Positions 1 to 9,093 are shown, counted from the stretch's first letter. The stretch is 44,251 nt of DNA from an uncultured Bacteroidia bacterium (GCA_938005475.1 CALLNY010000090.1:1-44251), one strand, 5' to 3'. The notes: generated by a model from the letters alone, not told the origin. Numbers and translations: made by a program.

Positions 1-1317
1 TATCCTTATCCTATTTTCAAGTAGTGTTGCCCAGTTGGCATTCTTGTAATTTGTTCTATACATAAATTGATCGGATGAATCCAGATTAAACGGCGGATCA
101 ATATAGATTGTTTGCACTTTTTCTCTGAATTTTGGTAGTACTGTATTCAATGCTTGATAGTTTTCGCTCTTTATCAGCCAGCCATCTAATTGATTATCTA
201 AATCATCAAATAAATTCAAAATCTCAAGTTCTAAATCTTTAAAATACTTTGTGTCGATAGGTAAATGTTTGTATTTTTGAGTTAAATGTTTACCTGTTAA
301 GTTGCTTTCAAAAATGTCTTCCACTTTAAAGTTTTCTTCTATCATTCCCAGTTCCTTCCATTCTTTAAGTTGTTCTTCAATATTTTGGTGGTTAATTATA
401 TTTTCTATCACAGAAATTCCATCTTCTTTATTGGCTATCCTATCCAGTGTAATCACATAATTGCTGTTTTTTACAAACTTTGGTTTATTCCATAACTTTA
501 CCAGTTCGTCTTCAAACTGAGAAACAAAATCGATTATTTTAAAGGCAATATCCTTTAATATAGCAAGTTGATTTACTCTATCGGCTGTCCATTCTTTTGC
601 ACCATCCCAAAAATATTGATATGCCCAAAGTTTAAATTGCTCTTGTAAAAACGCTTTTGCATTCTTGTTGATAAAAAAATCTACTTCACTCTGCTTCTCA
701 AATATTCGTATGGCTTTTTCTAGTTGCTCTTCTGTTATTCTTATACCTTGCTTCTTTAATTCTCTTAAAATTTCTTCTGTTTTGGTTACTCTTCCTTTTT
801 CTGAATAATATACGTTTAAATGAATGGTTCCCTCTTCTGTTCCTTCTTTGAATTCATATATCAAACTTTTTCTTTCATTGGCTTTTTTGTGTTCAAGATT
901 ACATACATCAAAAAAGAATTTTTGATTTTCAACTTCTATCTCAAGACTTCTAAATATTTTGTCAGTTTTTACATAATAAAGCATCTGGGTTTTCCAAAAT
1001 AAAATAACATCTTTATCATTTGTATATATTTTTTCATACACATTATTGTGAAATGGTGTAGAGTTGAAATAAATAGCCCCACTTTCAGTGAAATATTTTT
1101 TAAAGAAAGAATATAGTTTATCAAAAAGTTCTTCCCTAAAATTAGGATATTGCTGTAAGGCTTTGGATACATCATTTTTAAGAATTTGTTCAATTTTTTG
1201 GTAGTAGTTGGATTTGATTTTCATTAGATTGACGAAGCCACCTTGTCCTTGAATTTTAGCTCCGATAAAAATATCTTGAAGGGTTGTGTAAAATATTTTT
1301 TCTTTACTTTCTACCAT
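1..1317 (-). CDS. Type III-like adenine-specific DNA methyltransferase (Mod), C-terminal part outside window
   Basis: Open frame of 439 codons reading leftwards from an ATG at 1315-1317 and running off the window edge without a stop. Near the visible end it carries GWLIKSENYQALNTVL, like the SAM-binding motif I region of Mod proteins (GDNLxAL), followed by IDPPFN with D407-P-P-F410, the catalytic motif IV of amino-methyltransferases. This order (SAM motif, then DPPF) fits beta-class N6-adenine enzymes of the type III Mod kind. About 390 residues precede the SAM motif, rich in aromatic and charged residues and with no domain I recognise; this is long for a Mod protein, and it may take part in target recognition or be a fused module. 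The target domain and any restriction subunit would lie beyond position 1. The protein is certain as a reading frame; the exact R-M type is an inference. Confidence 0.85.
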   Translation of the reverse strand, partial: MVESKEKIFYTTLQDIFIGAKIQGQGGFVNLMKIKSNYYQKIEQILKNDVSKALQQYPNFREELFDKLYSFFKKYFTESGAIYFNSTPFHNNVYEKIYTNDKDVILFWKTQMLYYVKTDKIFRSLEIEVENQKFFFDVCNLEHKKANERKSLIYEFKEGTEEGTIHLNVYYSEKGRVTKTEEILRELKKQGIRITEEQLEKAIRIFEKQSEVDFFINKNAKAFLQEQFKLWAYQYFWDGAKEWTADRVNQLAILKDIAFKIIDFVSQFEDELVKLWNKPKFVKNSNYVITLDRIANKEDGISVIENIINHQNIEEQLKEWKELGMIEENFKVEDIFESNLTGKHLTQKYKHLPIDTKYFKDLELEILNLFDDLDNQLDGWLIKSENYQALNTVLPKFREKVQTIYIDPPFNLDSSDQFMYRTNYKNANWATLLENRIRI

Positions 1318-1343
1318 GGAAAACAATCATTAAAACTTAAGAG

Positions 1344-1351
1344 CAAATATA
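1344..1351 (-). promoter_or_regulatory. -7 element of the methyltransferase gene
   Basis: TATATTTG on the minus strand, a full match to TAnnTTTG, 26 bases before the methyltransferase ATG. No TTG is seen at 19 to 21 bases upstream, so the -33 half is missing or weak. Confidence 0.45.
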
Positions 1352-1400
1352 AATGCTTTGTTTAATTAGAGAGTGTTTATTATAAATTTAACTTTTGGTA

Positions 1401-2471
1401 TTAATGAGATTTTATGGACAAATTTTTCCATTGAAAGACGGTGTGATTATGAATGGTTTCAAAAACTTGAAGGCTTGCATGATGGTTAATAGAGGGGGCG
1501 TATACAGGATTTTTCGTAGAGATAGTTTCAGGATTGACGATTACGTAAGCGTAGTCCCATAAACCTGTTGATAAGATACTACGAAGAATGGTACTTCCCC
1601 CTTCTATGAGAATACTACCAATTTGATACTGTTTGTAAATGGTAGAAAGGTTATTTTTCCAGTCATGCATATCATGCACTTGTAAGAAATGCCAATGGAC
1701 TTTTTGGTCTTGAATTTTTTTATTGATAGTAATTCCGTGACGATTAGAGAAATACTGTTGAGGGTTTATTTCTGCGTGAGTATCAAGAAGGATGATGGTG
1801 GGATTTTTTCCAATGGCATATCTTAAATTGAGTTGGGGTTTATCAATGAGAACGGTATTTTTTCCGACTAAAATTGCTTGATGATTAGCACGTAAAGCAT
1901 GGGTGAAGTATTGGGTATAGGGATTCGAAATGAATAATCGATGTTGAGTATCGCCCATAATTTTATTTTGGTATTCTGCCCATTTGAGAGTAATGAGGGG
2001 TCTATGGTGTATTTGATTGACATAAAAATGTTTGTTGATATTTTTTTGGATAGGTTCAAATTGTTGATGTGCTAAAAAAACTTTTATGCCTGCTTGTTGT
2101 AATTTTTGTATTCCTTTACCTTGGACATGAGGATTAGGGTCTAGAGTTCCAATTACCACACGGGGTATTTTTTTTTGTAGGATTAAATCGGTACAGGGTG
2201 GTGTTTTTTTATGGGAATGACAACAGGGTTCTAAACTCACATACAAGGTACAATCATGATAATCAAAATTTTGAGGTAATTGAGTAATTGCAAGGACTTC
2301 GGCGTGGGGTTCACCAAATTTTTGATGCCAGGCTTCTGCAATGACGTTTCCATAAGCATTGGTGATTAAAGCGCCCACTTTGGGGTTAGGGAGCGTGTAG
2401 TTAAAAGCGTTTTCTGCCAAGGTGAAACAACGTTTCAAAAGTAATAGGTCGTAATCCGATAAATTATTCAT
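1401..2471 (-). CDS. ribD: Riboflavin biosynthesis bifunctional deaminase/reductase RibD
   Basis: Catalyses two steps of riboflavin synthesis: deamination of the pyrimidine from the GTP cyclohydrolase II product, then NADPH-dependent reduction of the ribosyl side chain. The N-terminal deaminase domain (about residues 5 to 145) has the zinc site HAE at H56 and PC...TPPC at C83 and C93. The C-terminal half is the RibD_C reductase domain, with LKWAEYQNKIMGD and ILIEGGSTILRS typical of it. At 356 residues it has normal family length. I chose the ATG at 2469-2471, two bases after the mutS2 stop. An upstream in-frame GTG at 2492 would overlap mutS2 and add seven residues unlike the family. It is probably co-transcribed with mutS2; no other rib gene is in the window. 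Confidence 0.95.
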   Translation of the reverse strand: MNNLSDYDLLLLKRCFTLAENAFNYTLPNPKVGALITNAYGNVIAEAWHQKFGEPHAEVLAITQLPQNFDYHDCTLYVSLEPCCHSHKKTPPCTDLILQKKIPRVVIGTLDPNPHVQGKGIQKLQQAGIKVFLAHQQFEPIQKNINKHFYVNQIHHRPLITLKWAEYQNKIMGDTQHRLFISNPYTQYFTHALRANHQAILVGKNTVLIDKPQLNLRYAIGKNPTIILLDTHAEINPQQYFSNRHGITINKKIQDQKVHWHFLQVHDMHDWKNNLSTIYKQYQIGSILIEGGSTILRSILSTGLWDYAYVIVNPETISTKNPVYAPSINHHASLQVFETIHNHTVFQWKNLSIKSH

Positions 2472-2472
2472 T

Positions 2473-4827
2473 TTACAAAGATTGAATATCACAAACGGTT
2501 ACTCCTGCGCCTCCGAAATCTGGATGTTCTTCGCGGAATTGAATATGATTATGCTTTTTTAGCATCTGCCGTACTGCAATTTTTAAAGCTCCGGTTCCTG
2601 TACCGTGAACTATCCTAAACTGGTTTAAACCAGCAACTGTCACATTCTCCAAATATTTATCTAAAATTTTTAGTGCTTCCTCTACACGCAAGCCGCGTAA
2701 ATCCAATTCAGGACTGATATCTAATTTTTTACTATATAACGGTATACTCGAGACTGAATTTTCTACTGATAATGATTCTTTTAATTTTTTGATTTCCTTT
2801 AATTTAACTTGTAGTTTCATTACTCCTGCACCGAGCGTGGCTACTTCATTCTGAATTTGTAACACATCAAAAACTTGTGATTTCCATAATACTTTGTCTC
2901 CAATTTTGATTTCAGTATTTTCAATGATTTCAGGTTCATGGGGTATTAATTCTTGTAGTTCCTCTGATAATTGTTTTTCTTCTTTTTTAAGTATATCCTG
3001 AATAGATTTTAATTTTTGAATATCTTTTTGAGATTTTTTAGCTTCTTTGAGTAATTTTTGAATTTGTAAGATACCTTGTTGTAATTCGGACTGAGCTTTT
3101 TTACGAATATCCTTTTGTAAATTTTTACGTTCTTCTTCTAACTTGGCTTTCAATTTTTGGTTGTAGTCGATAAGATTTTGGAGTTGTTCATTTTGGAATT
3201 TGTAGGTATCAAGTTCTTTTTGCATTTCAGTTATTTTAGTTTTTAGGTTAAGGTACAATTCTTCAATATTGGATTGAGATTTACCGATTTTATTTTTGGC
3301 ATTTTCAAGGATAGTAGTAGGGATACCAACTTTTTGAGCAATTTCAAAGGCGTAAGAGGAGCCTGGAATACCTTGAATAAGTTGATAAGTTGGGCTTAAA
3401 GTTTTATTTTCAAACATCATAGCGGCATTGACAACTACAGGATGTTGTTCAGCGAAGAGTTTAAGATTAGAAAAGTGAGTTGTAATTACTCCAAAAGCTT
3501 GTAAATCAATAAATTGTTCAAGTATAGCTTCAGCAATTGCACCCCCTACTAAGGGGTCAGTACCAGAACCGAACTCATCAATTAAAAATAAGGAGCGAGG
3601 GGTCATTAGAGATAACATATTTTTAAGTTGTTGTAAATGAGAGGTATAAGTAGAAAGTTGGTCTTGTAGGGATTGGTCATCACCAATAGATAAAAACCAT
3701 CGGTCAATCCAAAAGAAATGAGAAGAGGGCTCACAAGGAACTAATAAGCCACAATGTAACATCCAAGTGAGTAGTCCTATGGTTTTAAGGGCAACGGATT
3801 TTCCACCTGCATTAGGTCCTGAAATTAATAAGATTCTATGATTATGATCTAATTCAATAGAAAGCGGAACAACGTTATGATTTTTTAAGAGTAGAAGCGG
3901 GTGTTTAGCATTTATGATTTTAAGATAAGGTTTTTCGGATATAGTGGGGAATTGTGCTTTTAAATGAATAGCTAATTTAGCTTTTGCATGGTAGTAATCA
4001 ATTTCCTGTAAATATTCTTCTATTTTGTGGATATCATATAGATAGTTTCGGAAGTATTCAGTTAATTCCAGGAGGATACGCTGTACTTCTTGCTCTTCTT
4101 TAATTTCAAGTTCCTTGAGTTCGTTGTTTAATTCAAGGGTTTCAGTGGGTTCAATGAAAAGGGTATAACCTGTATTAGAAATATCATGTACAAAACCTTT
4201 GATTTTTCCTTTGAAATCAGCTTTTAGAGGGATGACCCAGCGGTCGTTACGAATAGTGATTTCCATATCTTCAGACCATCCTTGCTGTTTAGCAAAACGA
4301 AGGATTTTTTGGAGTTTATTTCTTAAAATTTGTAATTTTTGAGCATATAAAGAACGTATTTCTTGTAATAGAGTAGAGGCATTATTTTTAATTTTTCCGT
4401 CATCATCAATAACCTGTTCAATTTTTTTTATCCAGGAGGGGTCATAAACGAACTGATTGGCAAATTCGAAGAATAAAGGAGCTTTTTCTTTGTTAGCGAG
4501 CAAAAAAAGTTGAGTATTTCGAAAAATTTTAAGCGCGTTTAAAAGTACTTTCCAGTCATTTTCTTGAACAATAGCGTTTTCTATATGGAGTCTTTGAAGT
4601 AGATTCTCAAAACTACCAAAATCGCTGAAAGGGAAATTTCTATCGTCCAACAATAAATTTTTGAGTTCATTTGTTTTTTGTAGTTCATGATGAATGAGAG
4701 ATAAATCTTGAAAAGGCATAAGATTATTAAAGCGTTGTTTAGTGTAGGAGCTTTTAGAAAATGCTTGTAATATTTGTATAATATCCTGAAAACCAAGTTT
4801 TTCACTTACAATGTTATAGTAGTACAT
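2473..4827 (-). CDS. mutS2: Endonuclease MutS2
   Basis: MutS-family ATPase lacking the mismatch-recognition domain. Known members act on recombination intermediates or rescue collided ribosomes, depending on species. The 784-residue chain has the core/clamp helices, a Walker A GPNAGGKS near residues 337-344, Walker B LFLIDEFGSGTDP, a long coiled coil rich in K, E and Q (about 520 to 640), and a C-terminal Smr domain with LDLRG and HGTGTGALK, the motifs of the nicking or RNase module. All key residues are present, so it should be active. The start is the ATG at 4825-4827. No full TAnnTTTG was found upstream; the hairpin at 4857-4880 lies just before the gene and ends the previous operon. ribD follows two bases after the stop. 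Confidence 0.96.
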   Translation of the reverse strand: MYYYNIVSEKLGFQDIIQILQAFSKSSYTKQRFNNLMPFQDLSLIHHELQKTNELKNLLLDDRNFPFSDFGSFENLLQRLHIENAIVQENDWKVLLNALKIFRNTQLFLLANKEKAPLFFEFANQFVYDPSWIKKIEQVIDDDGKIKNNASTLLQEIRSLYAQKLQILRNKLQKILRFAKQQGWSEDMEITIRNDRWVIPLKADFKGKIKGFVHDISNTGYTLFIEPTETLELNNELKELEIKEEQEVQRILLELTEYFRNYLYDIHKIEEYLQEIDYYHAKAKLAIHLKAQFPTISEKPYLKIINAKHPLLLLKNHNVVPLSIELDHNHRILLISGPNAGGKSVALKTIGLLTWMLHCGLLVPCEPSSHFFWIDRWFLSIGDDQSLQDQLSTYTSHLQQLKNMLSLMTPRSLFLIDEFGSGTDPLVGGAIAEAILEQFIDLQAFGVITTHFSNLKLFAEQHPVVVNAAMMFENKTLSPTYQLIQGIPGSSYAFEIAQKVGIPTTILENAKNKIGKSQSNIEELYLNLKTKITEMQKELDTYKFQNEQLQNLIDYNQKLKAKLEEERKNLQKDIRKKAQSELQQGILQIQKLLKEAKKSQKDIQKLKSIQDILKKEEKQLSEELQELIPHEPEIIENTEIKIGDKVLWKSQVFDVLQIQNEVATLGAGVMKLQVKLKEIKKLKESLSVENSVSSIPLYSKKLDISPELDLRGLRVEEALKILDKYLENVTVAGLNQFRIVHGTGTGALKIAVRQMLKKHNHIQFREEHPDFGGAGVTVCDIQSL

Positions 4828-4847
4828 AAATTTTAAATATTGAATAT

Positions 4848-4880
4848 AAACAAAAACTACTCACAAAGGATTGTGAGTAG
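4848..4880 (-). terminator. Intrinsic terminator after the hbd operon
   Basis: On the minus strand a perfect 10-base-pair stem (4871-4880 with 4857-4866), a 4-base loop, and then TTTTTGTTT. It starts 26 bases after the hbd stop and lies 30 bases before the mutS2 ATG, so it separates the two operons. Confidence 0.85.
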
Positions 4881-4906
4881 AATAAAATTATGAAAAAAAA
4901 TGAAAA

Positions 4907-5773
4907 TTATATTTGAGCGTAGTCATAAAAACCTTTACCAGTTTTTTTTCCGAGATGCCCTGCGGTAACCATATTGACGAGTAAAGGACAGGGAGCATAT
5001 TTAGGATTTCCAAAGCCTTCATGTAAAACTTTGAGGATAGCTAAACAAACATCTAAACCGATAAAATCGGCGAGGGTAAGAGGTCCCATGGGGTGGTTCA
5101 TACCTAATTTCATGACGGTATCAATAGCTTCTTTGGTAGCAACGCCTTCATAAAGAGTATAAATAGCCTCATTAATCATAGGCATTAAAATACGGTTAGC
5201 GACGAAGCCGGGGTAGTCATTAACTTCTACAGGTTCTTTTTCTAAATCTTTGGAAAGGTCTAAAATCGCATTACAAACTTCGTCAGTGGTGTCGTAGCCT
5301 CTGATAACCTCAATAAGTTTCATCACGGGGACAGGGTTCATGAAGTGCATCCCAATAACTTTACTGCTTCTTTTAGTGAAGGAAGCTAATTTGGTAATGG
5401 AAATAGAAGAAGTATTGGAAGCTAAAATACAATTTGGGGGAGCGTTTTTATCTAAAAGTTCAAAGATTTTAGCTTTTATTTCGAGGTTTTCTGTAATAGC
5501 TTCTACGATGATATTCGCATTTTTTACTGCTTCTGTTAAGTCTATTGAAGGTACAATACGACTTAACGTTGCGTTTTTTTGTTCTTCAGAGATAGAACCT
5601 TTTTTGACTTGTCTATCTAAATTGGAGGAGATAGTACCAAGGGCATTTTTCAAAATTTCGTGGTTTAGGTCTACAATCGTTACCGAATAACCTTTCAAGG
5701 CAAAAACATGAGCTATTCCATTACCCATGGTACCACACCCTACTACAACTACATTTTTGAATTTTTCTATCAT
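4907..5773 (-). CDS. hbd: 3-hydroxybutyryl-CoA / 3-hydroxyacyl-CoA dehydrogenase
   Basis: NAD-dependent oxidation of 3-hydroxyacyl-CoA, used in short-chain fatty acid or butyrate-type metabolism. The N-terminal Rossmann domain opens with VVVVGCGTMGNGIAHVF (GxGxxG at residues 12-17). The family signature continues with LASNTSSISITKLA, IGMHFMNPVPVMKLIEVI (the catalytic His is in GMHFMNP) and PGFVANRILMPMINEA. The C-terminal dimerisation domain includes MGPLTLADFIGLDVCL. The 288-residue length matches stand-alone Hbd/PaaH enzymes rather than the fused FadB type. It is the last gene of an operon after the VWA-FHA and unknown secreted proteins (26-base gap) and is followed by the terminator at 4857-4880. 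The operon context does not explain its role, and no other beta-oxidation gene is in view. Confidence 0.93.
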   Translation of the reverse strand: MIEKFKNVVVVGCGTMGNGIAHVFALKGYSVTIVDLNHEILKNALGTISSNLDRQVKKGSISEEQKNATLSRIVPSIDLTEAVKNANIIVEAITENLEIKAKIFELLDKNAPPNCILASNTSSISITKLASFTKRSSKVIGMHFMNPVPVMKLIEVIRGYDTTDEVCNAILDLSKDLEKEPVEVNDYPGFVANRILMPMINEAIYTLYEGVATKEAIDTVMKLGMNHPMGPLTLADFIGLDVCLAILKVLHEGFGNPKYAPCPLLVNMVTAGHLGKKTGKGFYDYAQI

Positions 5774-5799
5774 GTATTATATCAATTTTAGTTATTTTC

Positions 5800-6882
5800 T
5801 TACTTTTTTTGAGGGAGTTGAATACCTGCTTTTTGTAATCTTTTTCTTTCTGCTTCGGCTTGTTTTTTTATTATTTTGGGGTTATATTTTTCTAATTCAG
5901 GGACATATACATCAACATTTTTGTGATATCCAAAAAAACCTTTTCGGTTTTCATAAAATTTATTGTAAAAAGCTAATGCATCATAAGTTCCATCAGAACC
6001 AGCTTGCCAGAAAACAGTAGGTCTAGTATTTTGTGGCATGACTATATGGTCAAAAACAATCATTTCTTGTTTTTTCTTAAAACCAAGGAAACCTTTTCTG
6101 ATGACTTTTGCGTAATTTAATGTAACCGAAGAATTATCAGAGTATTCAATGACAACGCGTGATTTAGGAACTCTTGAAAAATAAAATATAGGTAGTCCAA
6201 AAGTTACAATAGAAGTATCTTCTTTATCTTCGAAGTTGATGGTATCAATAATTTTGTAGTTGGTTGATATATCATGCCCGTTCCAACCGAGCAAGACGTA
6301 AAACTTATATTTTTCTTTTATATGTTTTTGTTTGATAGGGTGATAACGATATATCAAACCTTGATAGGTAGTGACACCAAATTCTTTATTTTTGGGGACA
6401 TAGTATAGAGCGCCCATCCAGTTTTGAGGGGTTAAAACAGTAGCTTCAGCGGCGGGCAGGTTATCGGTTTTATCAATAAGAGGGATAACAATAATTTTGT
6501 TTTTTCCATCTTTAGTAGTAATTTTTCTTTGCACCATACCATAATAATGACAAAATTTGTAAGTAAAATCAGTGATGTACCAAGTAAAAATTCTGAAAGA
6601 ATTATCTTCGGGATAGATACGGGAAATGGTTTTTAGGTTAGAAAATTTATAATTATAACTATCTTCCCGTTGCAGAATATTGAACATACGTTTTTGAAAC
6701 GTTAGATTAAGTTCCAATTTGTATTCAAGGGAGTCATTATTTAAGATTTCATCGGCTATGTTTTTTAGCTCTTCTTCTAATTCGGAAAGAGGAGCGGTAT
6801 GGTCTTTATCATTAGAAAAAGCCCAATTGTAATCTAAAAGTCCCCAAAATAAAAGCAATAACGTTGTTAAATATCTAATCAT
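5800..6882 (-). CDS. Conserved secreted protein of unknown function
   Basis: A 360-residue protein starting at the ATG 6880-6882, with an N-terminal signal peptide (MIRYLTTLLLLFWGLL, predicted cleavage near residue 22). The rest is soluble and mixed alpha/beta, with a run around residues 125 to 215 rich in aromatic residues (NWMGALYYVPK, YKFYVLLGWNGHDIST). The tail is basic and helical (KKQAEAERKRLQKAG). Similar proteins are, to my recollection, common as hypotheticals in Bacteroidota, but I cannot name a function. It lies 11 bases after the VWA-FHA gene and 26 before hbd, so it belongs to that operon. A periplasmic or outer-membrane location is inferred from the signal peptide; no lipobox is seen. 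Confidence 0.8.
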   Translation of the reverse strand: MIRYLTTLLLLFWGLLDYNWAFSNDKDHTAPLSELEEELKNIADEILNNDSLEYKLELNLTFQKRMFNILQREDSYNYKFSNLKTISRIYPEDNSFRIFTWYITDFTYKFCHYYGMVQRKITTKDGKNKIIVIPLIDKTDNLPAAEATVLTPQNWMGALYYVPKNKEFGVTTYQGLIYRYHPIKQKHIKEKYKFYVLLGWNGHDISTNYKIIDTINFEDKEDTSIVTFGLPIFYFSRVPKSRVVIEYSDNSSVTLNYAKVIRKGFLGFKKKQEMIVFDHIVMPQNTRPTVFWQAGSDGTYDALAFYNKFYENRKGFFGYHKNVDVYVPELEKYNPKIIKKQAEAERKRLQKAGIQLPQKK

Positions 6883-6893
6883 AGTGTAGAAAT

Positions 6894-8360
6894 TTATGCT
6901 AAATAAAGTTCAATAGTTGCGTTACCTAAATAAACCTTTTCGTTTTCTTTCAATTGAACTTTGGAAATTTTTTGCCCATTTACTACCAAGCCATTGGTAG
7001 AGTCTAAGTCTTCAAGGTAAAAGTAACCGTTATCAAAATAAAGTTTGGCATGCGTTTTAGAAACGGAGTTATCTTGAATGATAATGTGATTGGAGGGGTC
7101 TCTACCGATTAGTAAGGGTAATTTTTGTATAGGGAAATTTTGAATACCACCCATAGAGACAATTTTGAGTGTAGGGATGTTTGCGGAGGCAATTGCGGTT
7201 CGTTGAATATCAGGAATAATTGAAGTATTAACAACGGTGTTCATTAAATTTGATTTGATTTCTGATGTATTGGAGGTAGGATTTATTTTGCTTATAGTAG
7301 GGGTTTCAGGAATAAAGGATGGAGTTTTAGTGGTATCTTCATCTTTTTTCTTGGCTTTCATGAATAAGCCTACTCCAATGAGAATAATACCGAGACCAGC
7401 GGTAATAAATAAAATAGTTTCAAATTGGGTATTCATTTTCTTTTCTATAATAAATTCACCTTGTATTTTCTCATCAGCGGCTTGTATTTCAAATGAGTTC
7501 AAACCAGACTGTACTTTATCGGGGAAAAAAACTAATTCATAATGATAGGCTAGTACGGATTCCTGTTTCTGCAAATTTAGAGCGGCAGATAAAAATTCTG
7601 ATATTTCCTTGTCCTTACTTACAAATTTAAAACGTCCATGTGTATTATCGGAAAGCAATTTAAAGTTATCTCCAGAGTAAGCTGTCCAAGTTTTATGGAT
7701 TACAGAATAAATAGGTATGTCTAATTTAATAGATTTATTTTCACAATCTTCACGATTGATAGAGGATAAACTATGGTTAATTCCTGCAGAAAAAACAATT
7801 AAATACTTTTGTTGGGGTAAATCTTTTTGTTCAGCCATCCAGTCTAAGGCTTCATAGATACTTTTATAAATATCGGACTTGGCATTAGTATCAATTTTAG
7901 TAACTAATTGAGAGGTAAGTTTTTTGATATTATTCTTATCTTCTGTAAACTCTTTAGATAAAATTTTAAGGCTAGTGCCTTGATTTAGATTTGCTTCGCT
8001 AAAACTACATAGTGCTACTTTGTCTTGTTCGTTTAACCATGCTAAAATTTGATGAATAGCATTTTTAAAATTTTTAATAGGCTCAAAGTGAGTGAATCCA
8101 GTCGTTTCAACTAAAATACAAAAGGCTCTGGAATTATTACTTAGATTTTCTGATTTGGATTGAAAATCAAAATTTAGCTTTTGATTACCATAAGTCAATT
8201 GGATATCTTCTTTTTTCAAGATTTTACTGCTTGTGAAATAAACTTTAACTTCATAGGGGTTATCATTTAAGATTTGTGTATCATCAATATTCAAGATTTG
8301 AGCCCATGAATCGTTACTTAATGCTAAAAGAAAAAGCAAAAGCAAAAAATATTTTTTCAT
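6894..8360 (-). CDS. Secreted VWA-like domain, membrane anchor and cytoplasmic FHA domain protein
   Basis: Signal peptide at residues 1-20, an extracytoplasmic VWA-like fold (about 78 to 265), one transmembrane helix (about 314 to 334), a low-complexity Thr/Pro/Ser linker, and a C-terminal FHA domain (about 405 to 488). The FHA domain keeps the phosphothreonine-binding residues: GR at 419-420, S434, H437, and STNG ending at G457. The VWA-like part is degenerate. The first metal-site motif DxSxS reads ETTGFT (85-90), and the later DG position reads SAG (191-193), so metal binding is unlikely. The layout suggests signal transfer across the inner membrane to a phosphoprotein partner, which is an inference. 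It is the first gene of an operon with the unknown secreted protein and hbd; no Ser/Thr kinase is in the window. Confidence 0.88.
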   Translation of the reverse strand: MKKYFLLLLFLLALSNDSWAQILNIDDTQILNDNPYEVKVYFTSSKILKKEDIQLTYGNQKLNFDFQSKSENLSNNSRAFCILVETTGFTHFEPIKNFKNAIHQILAWLNEQDKVALCSFSEANLNQGTSLKILSKEFTEDKNNIKKLTSQLVTKIDTNAKSDIYKSIYEALDWMAEQKDLPQQKYLIVFSAGINHSLSSINREDCENKSIKLDIPIYSVIHKTWTAYSGDNFKLLSDNTHGRFKFVSKDKEISEFLSAALNLQKQESVLAYHYELVFFPDKVQSGLNSFEIQAADEKIQGEFIIEKKMNTQFETILFITAGLGIILIGVGLFMKAKKKDEDTTKTPSFIPETPTISKINPTSNTSEIKSNLMNTVVNTSIIPDIQRTAIASANIPTLKIVSMGGIQNFPIQKLPLLIGRDPSNHIIIQDNSVSKTHAKLYFDNGYFYLEDLDSTNGLVVNGQKISKVQLKENEKVYLGNATIELYLA

Positions 8361-8393
8361 AAATTACAAGCGAAGTCAGTCAAAAAATTTCAG

Positions 8394-8401
8394 CAAAGAT
8401 A
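8394..8401 (-). promoter_or_regulatory. -7 element of the VWA-FHA operon
   Basis: TATCTTTG on the minus strand, 33 bases before the ATG. A TTTG lies 15 bases further upstream (8417-8420), shorter than the usual 19 to 21, so the -33 assignment is weak. Confidence 0.45.
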
Positions 8402-8553
8402 AATAAATTATTAATTCAAAATAAGAAATTTTAGATTAAAAGATAAATAAATACAGTCATGGAATTTGCAGAAGGGCTTATTCAAATCTTGATTCAATTC
8501 TTCCCACCTTTGATTTTTATGTTGTTAAATTTCAGAGAATGTAACACAGTAAG

Positions 8554-9072
8554 TTATTTTTTAAAGTCTAGGTCATATTTCAAACATTGCAAGATTCTTT
8601 CTATAACATTACTTTCTCCATCAATGATATAATTAGCTTGTTTGTAGAAAGGTTCCCGAATTTCTAAAACTTCAATAATCTTATCTAACCATTTTTCTTT
8701 AGGGATGCTTTTAAACATGGGTCTTAGGTTGTGGGATTTAATAAGTCTTTGATAAATAGTTTCAGGTTGGGTTTTAAGATAAAAAGATTTACCACTATTT
8801 TTAATGATTTCAATATTGTTTAAGAAACAAGGAGTTCCGCCACCACAAGCAATAATAGCATGTTCATGCTCTTCAATCGTTTTTATTAGTATTTGATTTT
8901 CACACGCTCTAAAAAATTGTTCACCTTTTGAAAATAGTTCACTGATGGGCGTTCCATAAAAATACTCTATTTGTTGGTCTAAATCAACAAATAGTAAATC
9001 TAATTGTTTAGATAAGAGCTTACCGTAGGTAGTTTTTCCACAAGACATTAACCCCATCAAATAGATTCGCAT
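8554..9072 (-). CDS. aroK: Shikimate kinase
   Basis: ATP-dependent phosphorylation of shikimate in the pathway to chorismate and aromatic amino acids. The 172-residue size is typical. It has Walker A GLMSCGKT (residues 7-14), D30 and D32 in VDLDQQIE (the shikimate/Mg2+-binding DxD position), R54 in FRACENQIL (substrate binding), GGGTP in the shikimate-binding loop, and LRPMF with the lid arginine. All key residues are present. The start is the ATG at 9070-9072, 13 bases after a TAATTTTG element. It stands alone: the START-like gene upstream has its own promoter and a 68-base gap. Downstream, 8361-8553 holds no gene or terminator that I can support. Confidence 0.96.
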   Translation of the reverse strand: MRIYLMGLMSCGKTTYGKLLSKQLDLLFVDLDQQIEYFYGTPISELFSKGEQFFRACENQILIKTIEEHEHAIIACGGGTPCFLNNIEIIKNSGKSFYLKTQPETIYQRLIKSHNLRPMFKSIPKEKWLDKIIEVLEIREPFYKQANYIIDGESNVIERILQCLKYDLDFKK

Positions 9073-9085
9073 GAAAATGAAAATG

Positions 9086-9093
9086 CAAAATTA
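9086..9093 (-). promoter_or_regulatory. -7 element of aroK
   Basis: TAATTTTG, 13 bases before the aroK ATG. No well-placed TTG upstream. A perfect 12-base palindrome, TTTGCATGCAAA, at 9112-9123 sits just upstream and could be an operator. Confidence 0.45.

Noticed and set aside
820-1193. Short frames opposite the methyltransferase gene
   Set aside because: Shadow frames of the long partial methyltransferase reading frame.
2473-2492. GTG start of ribD at 2492
   Set aside because: It would overlap mutS2 and add seven residues before the usual RibD start; the ATG at 2471 fits better.
8459-8632. 57-codon plus-strand frame with hydrophobic start (MEFAEGLIQILIQFF) overlapping the 3' end of aroK
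   Set aside because: No TAnnTTTG before it, no family resemblance, and two thirds lies opposite aroK. A small membrane peptide cannot be excluded but is unsupported.
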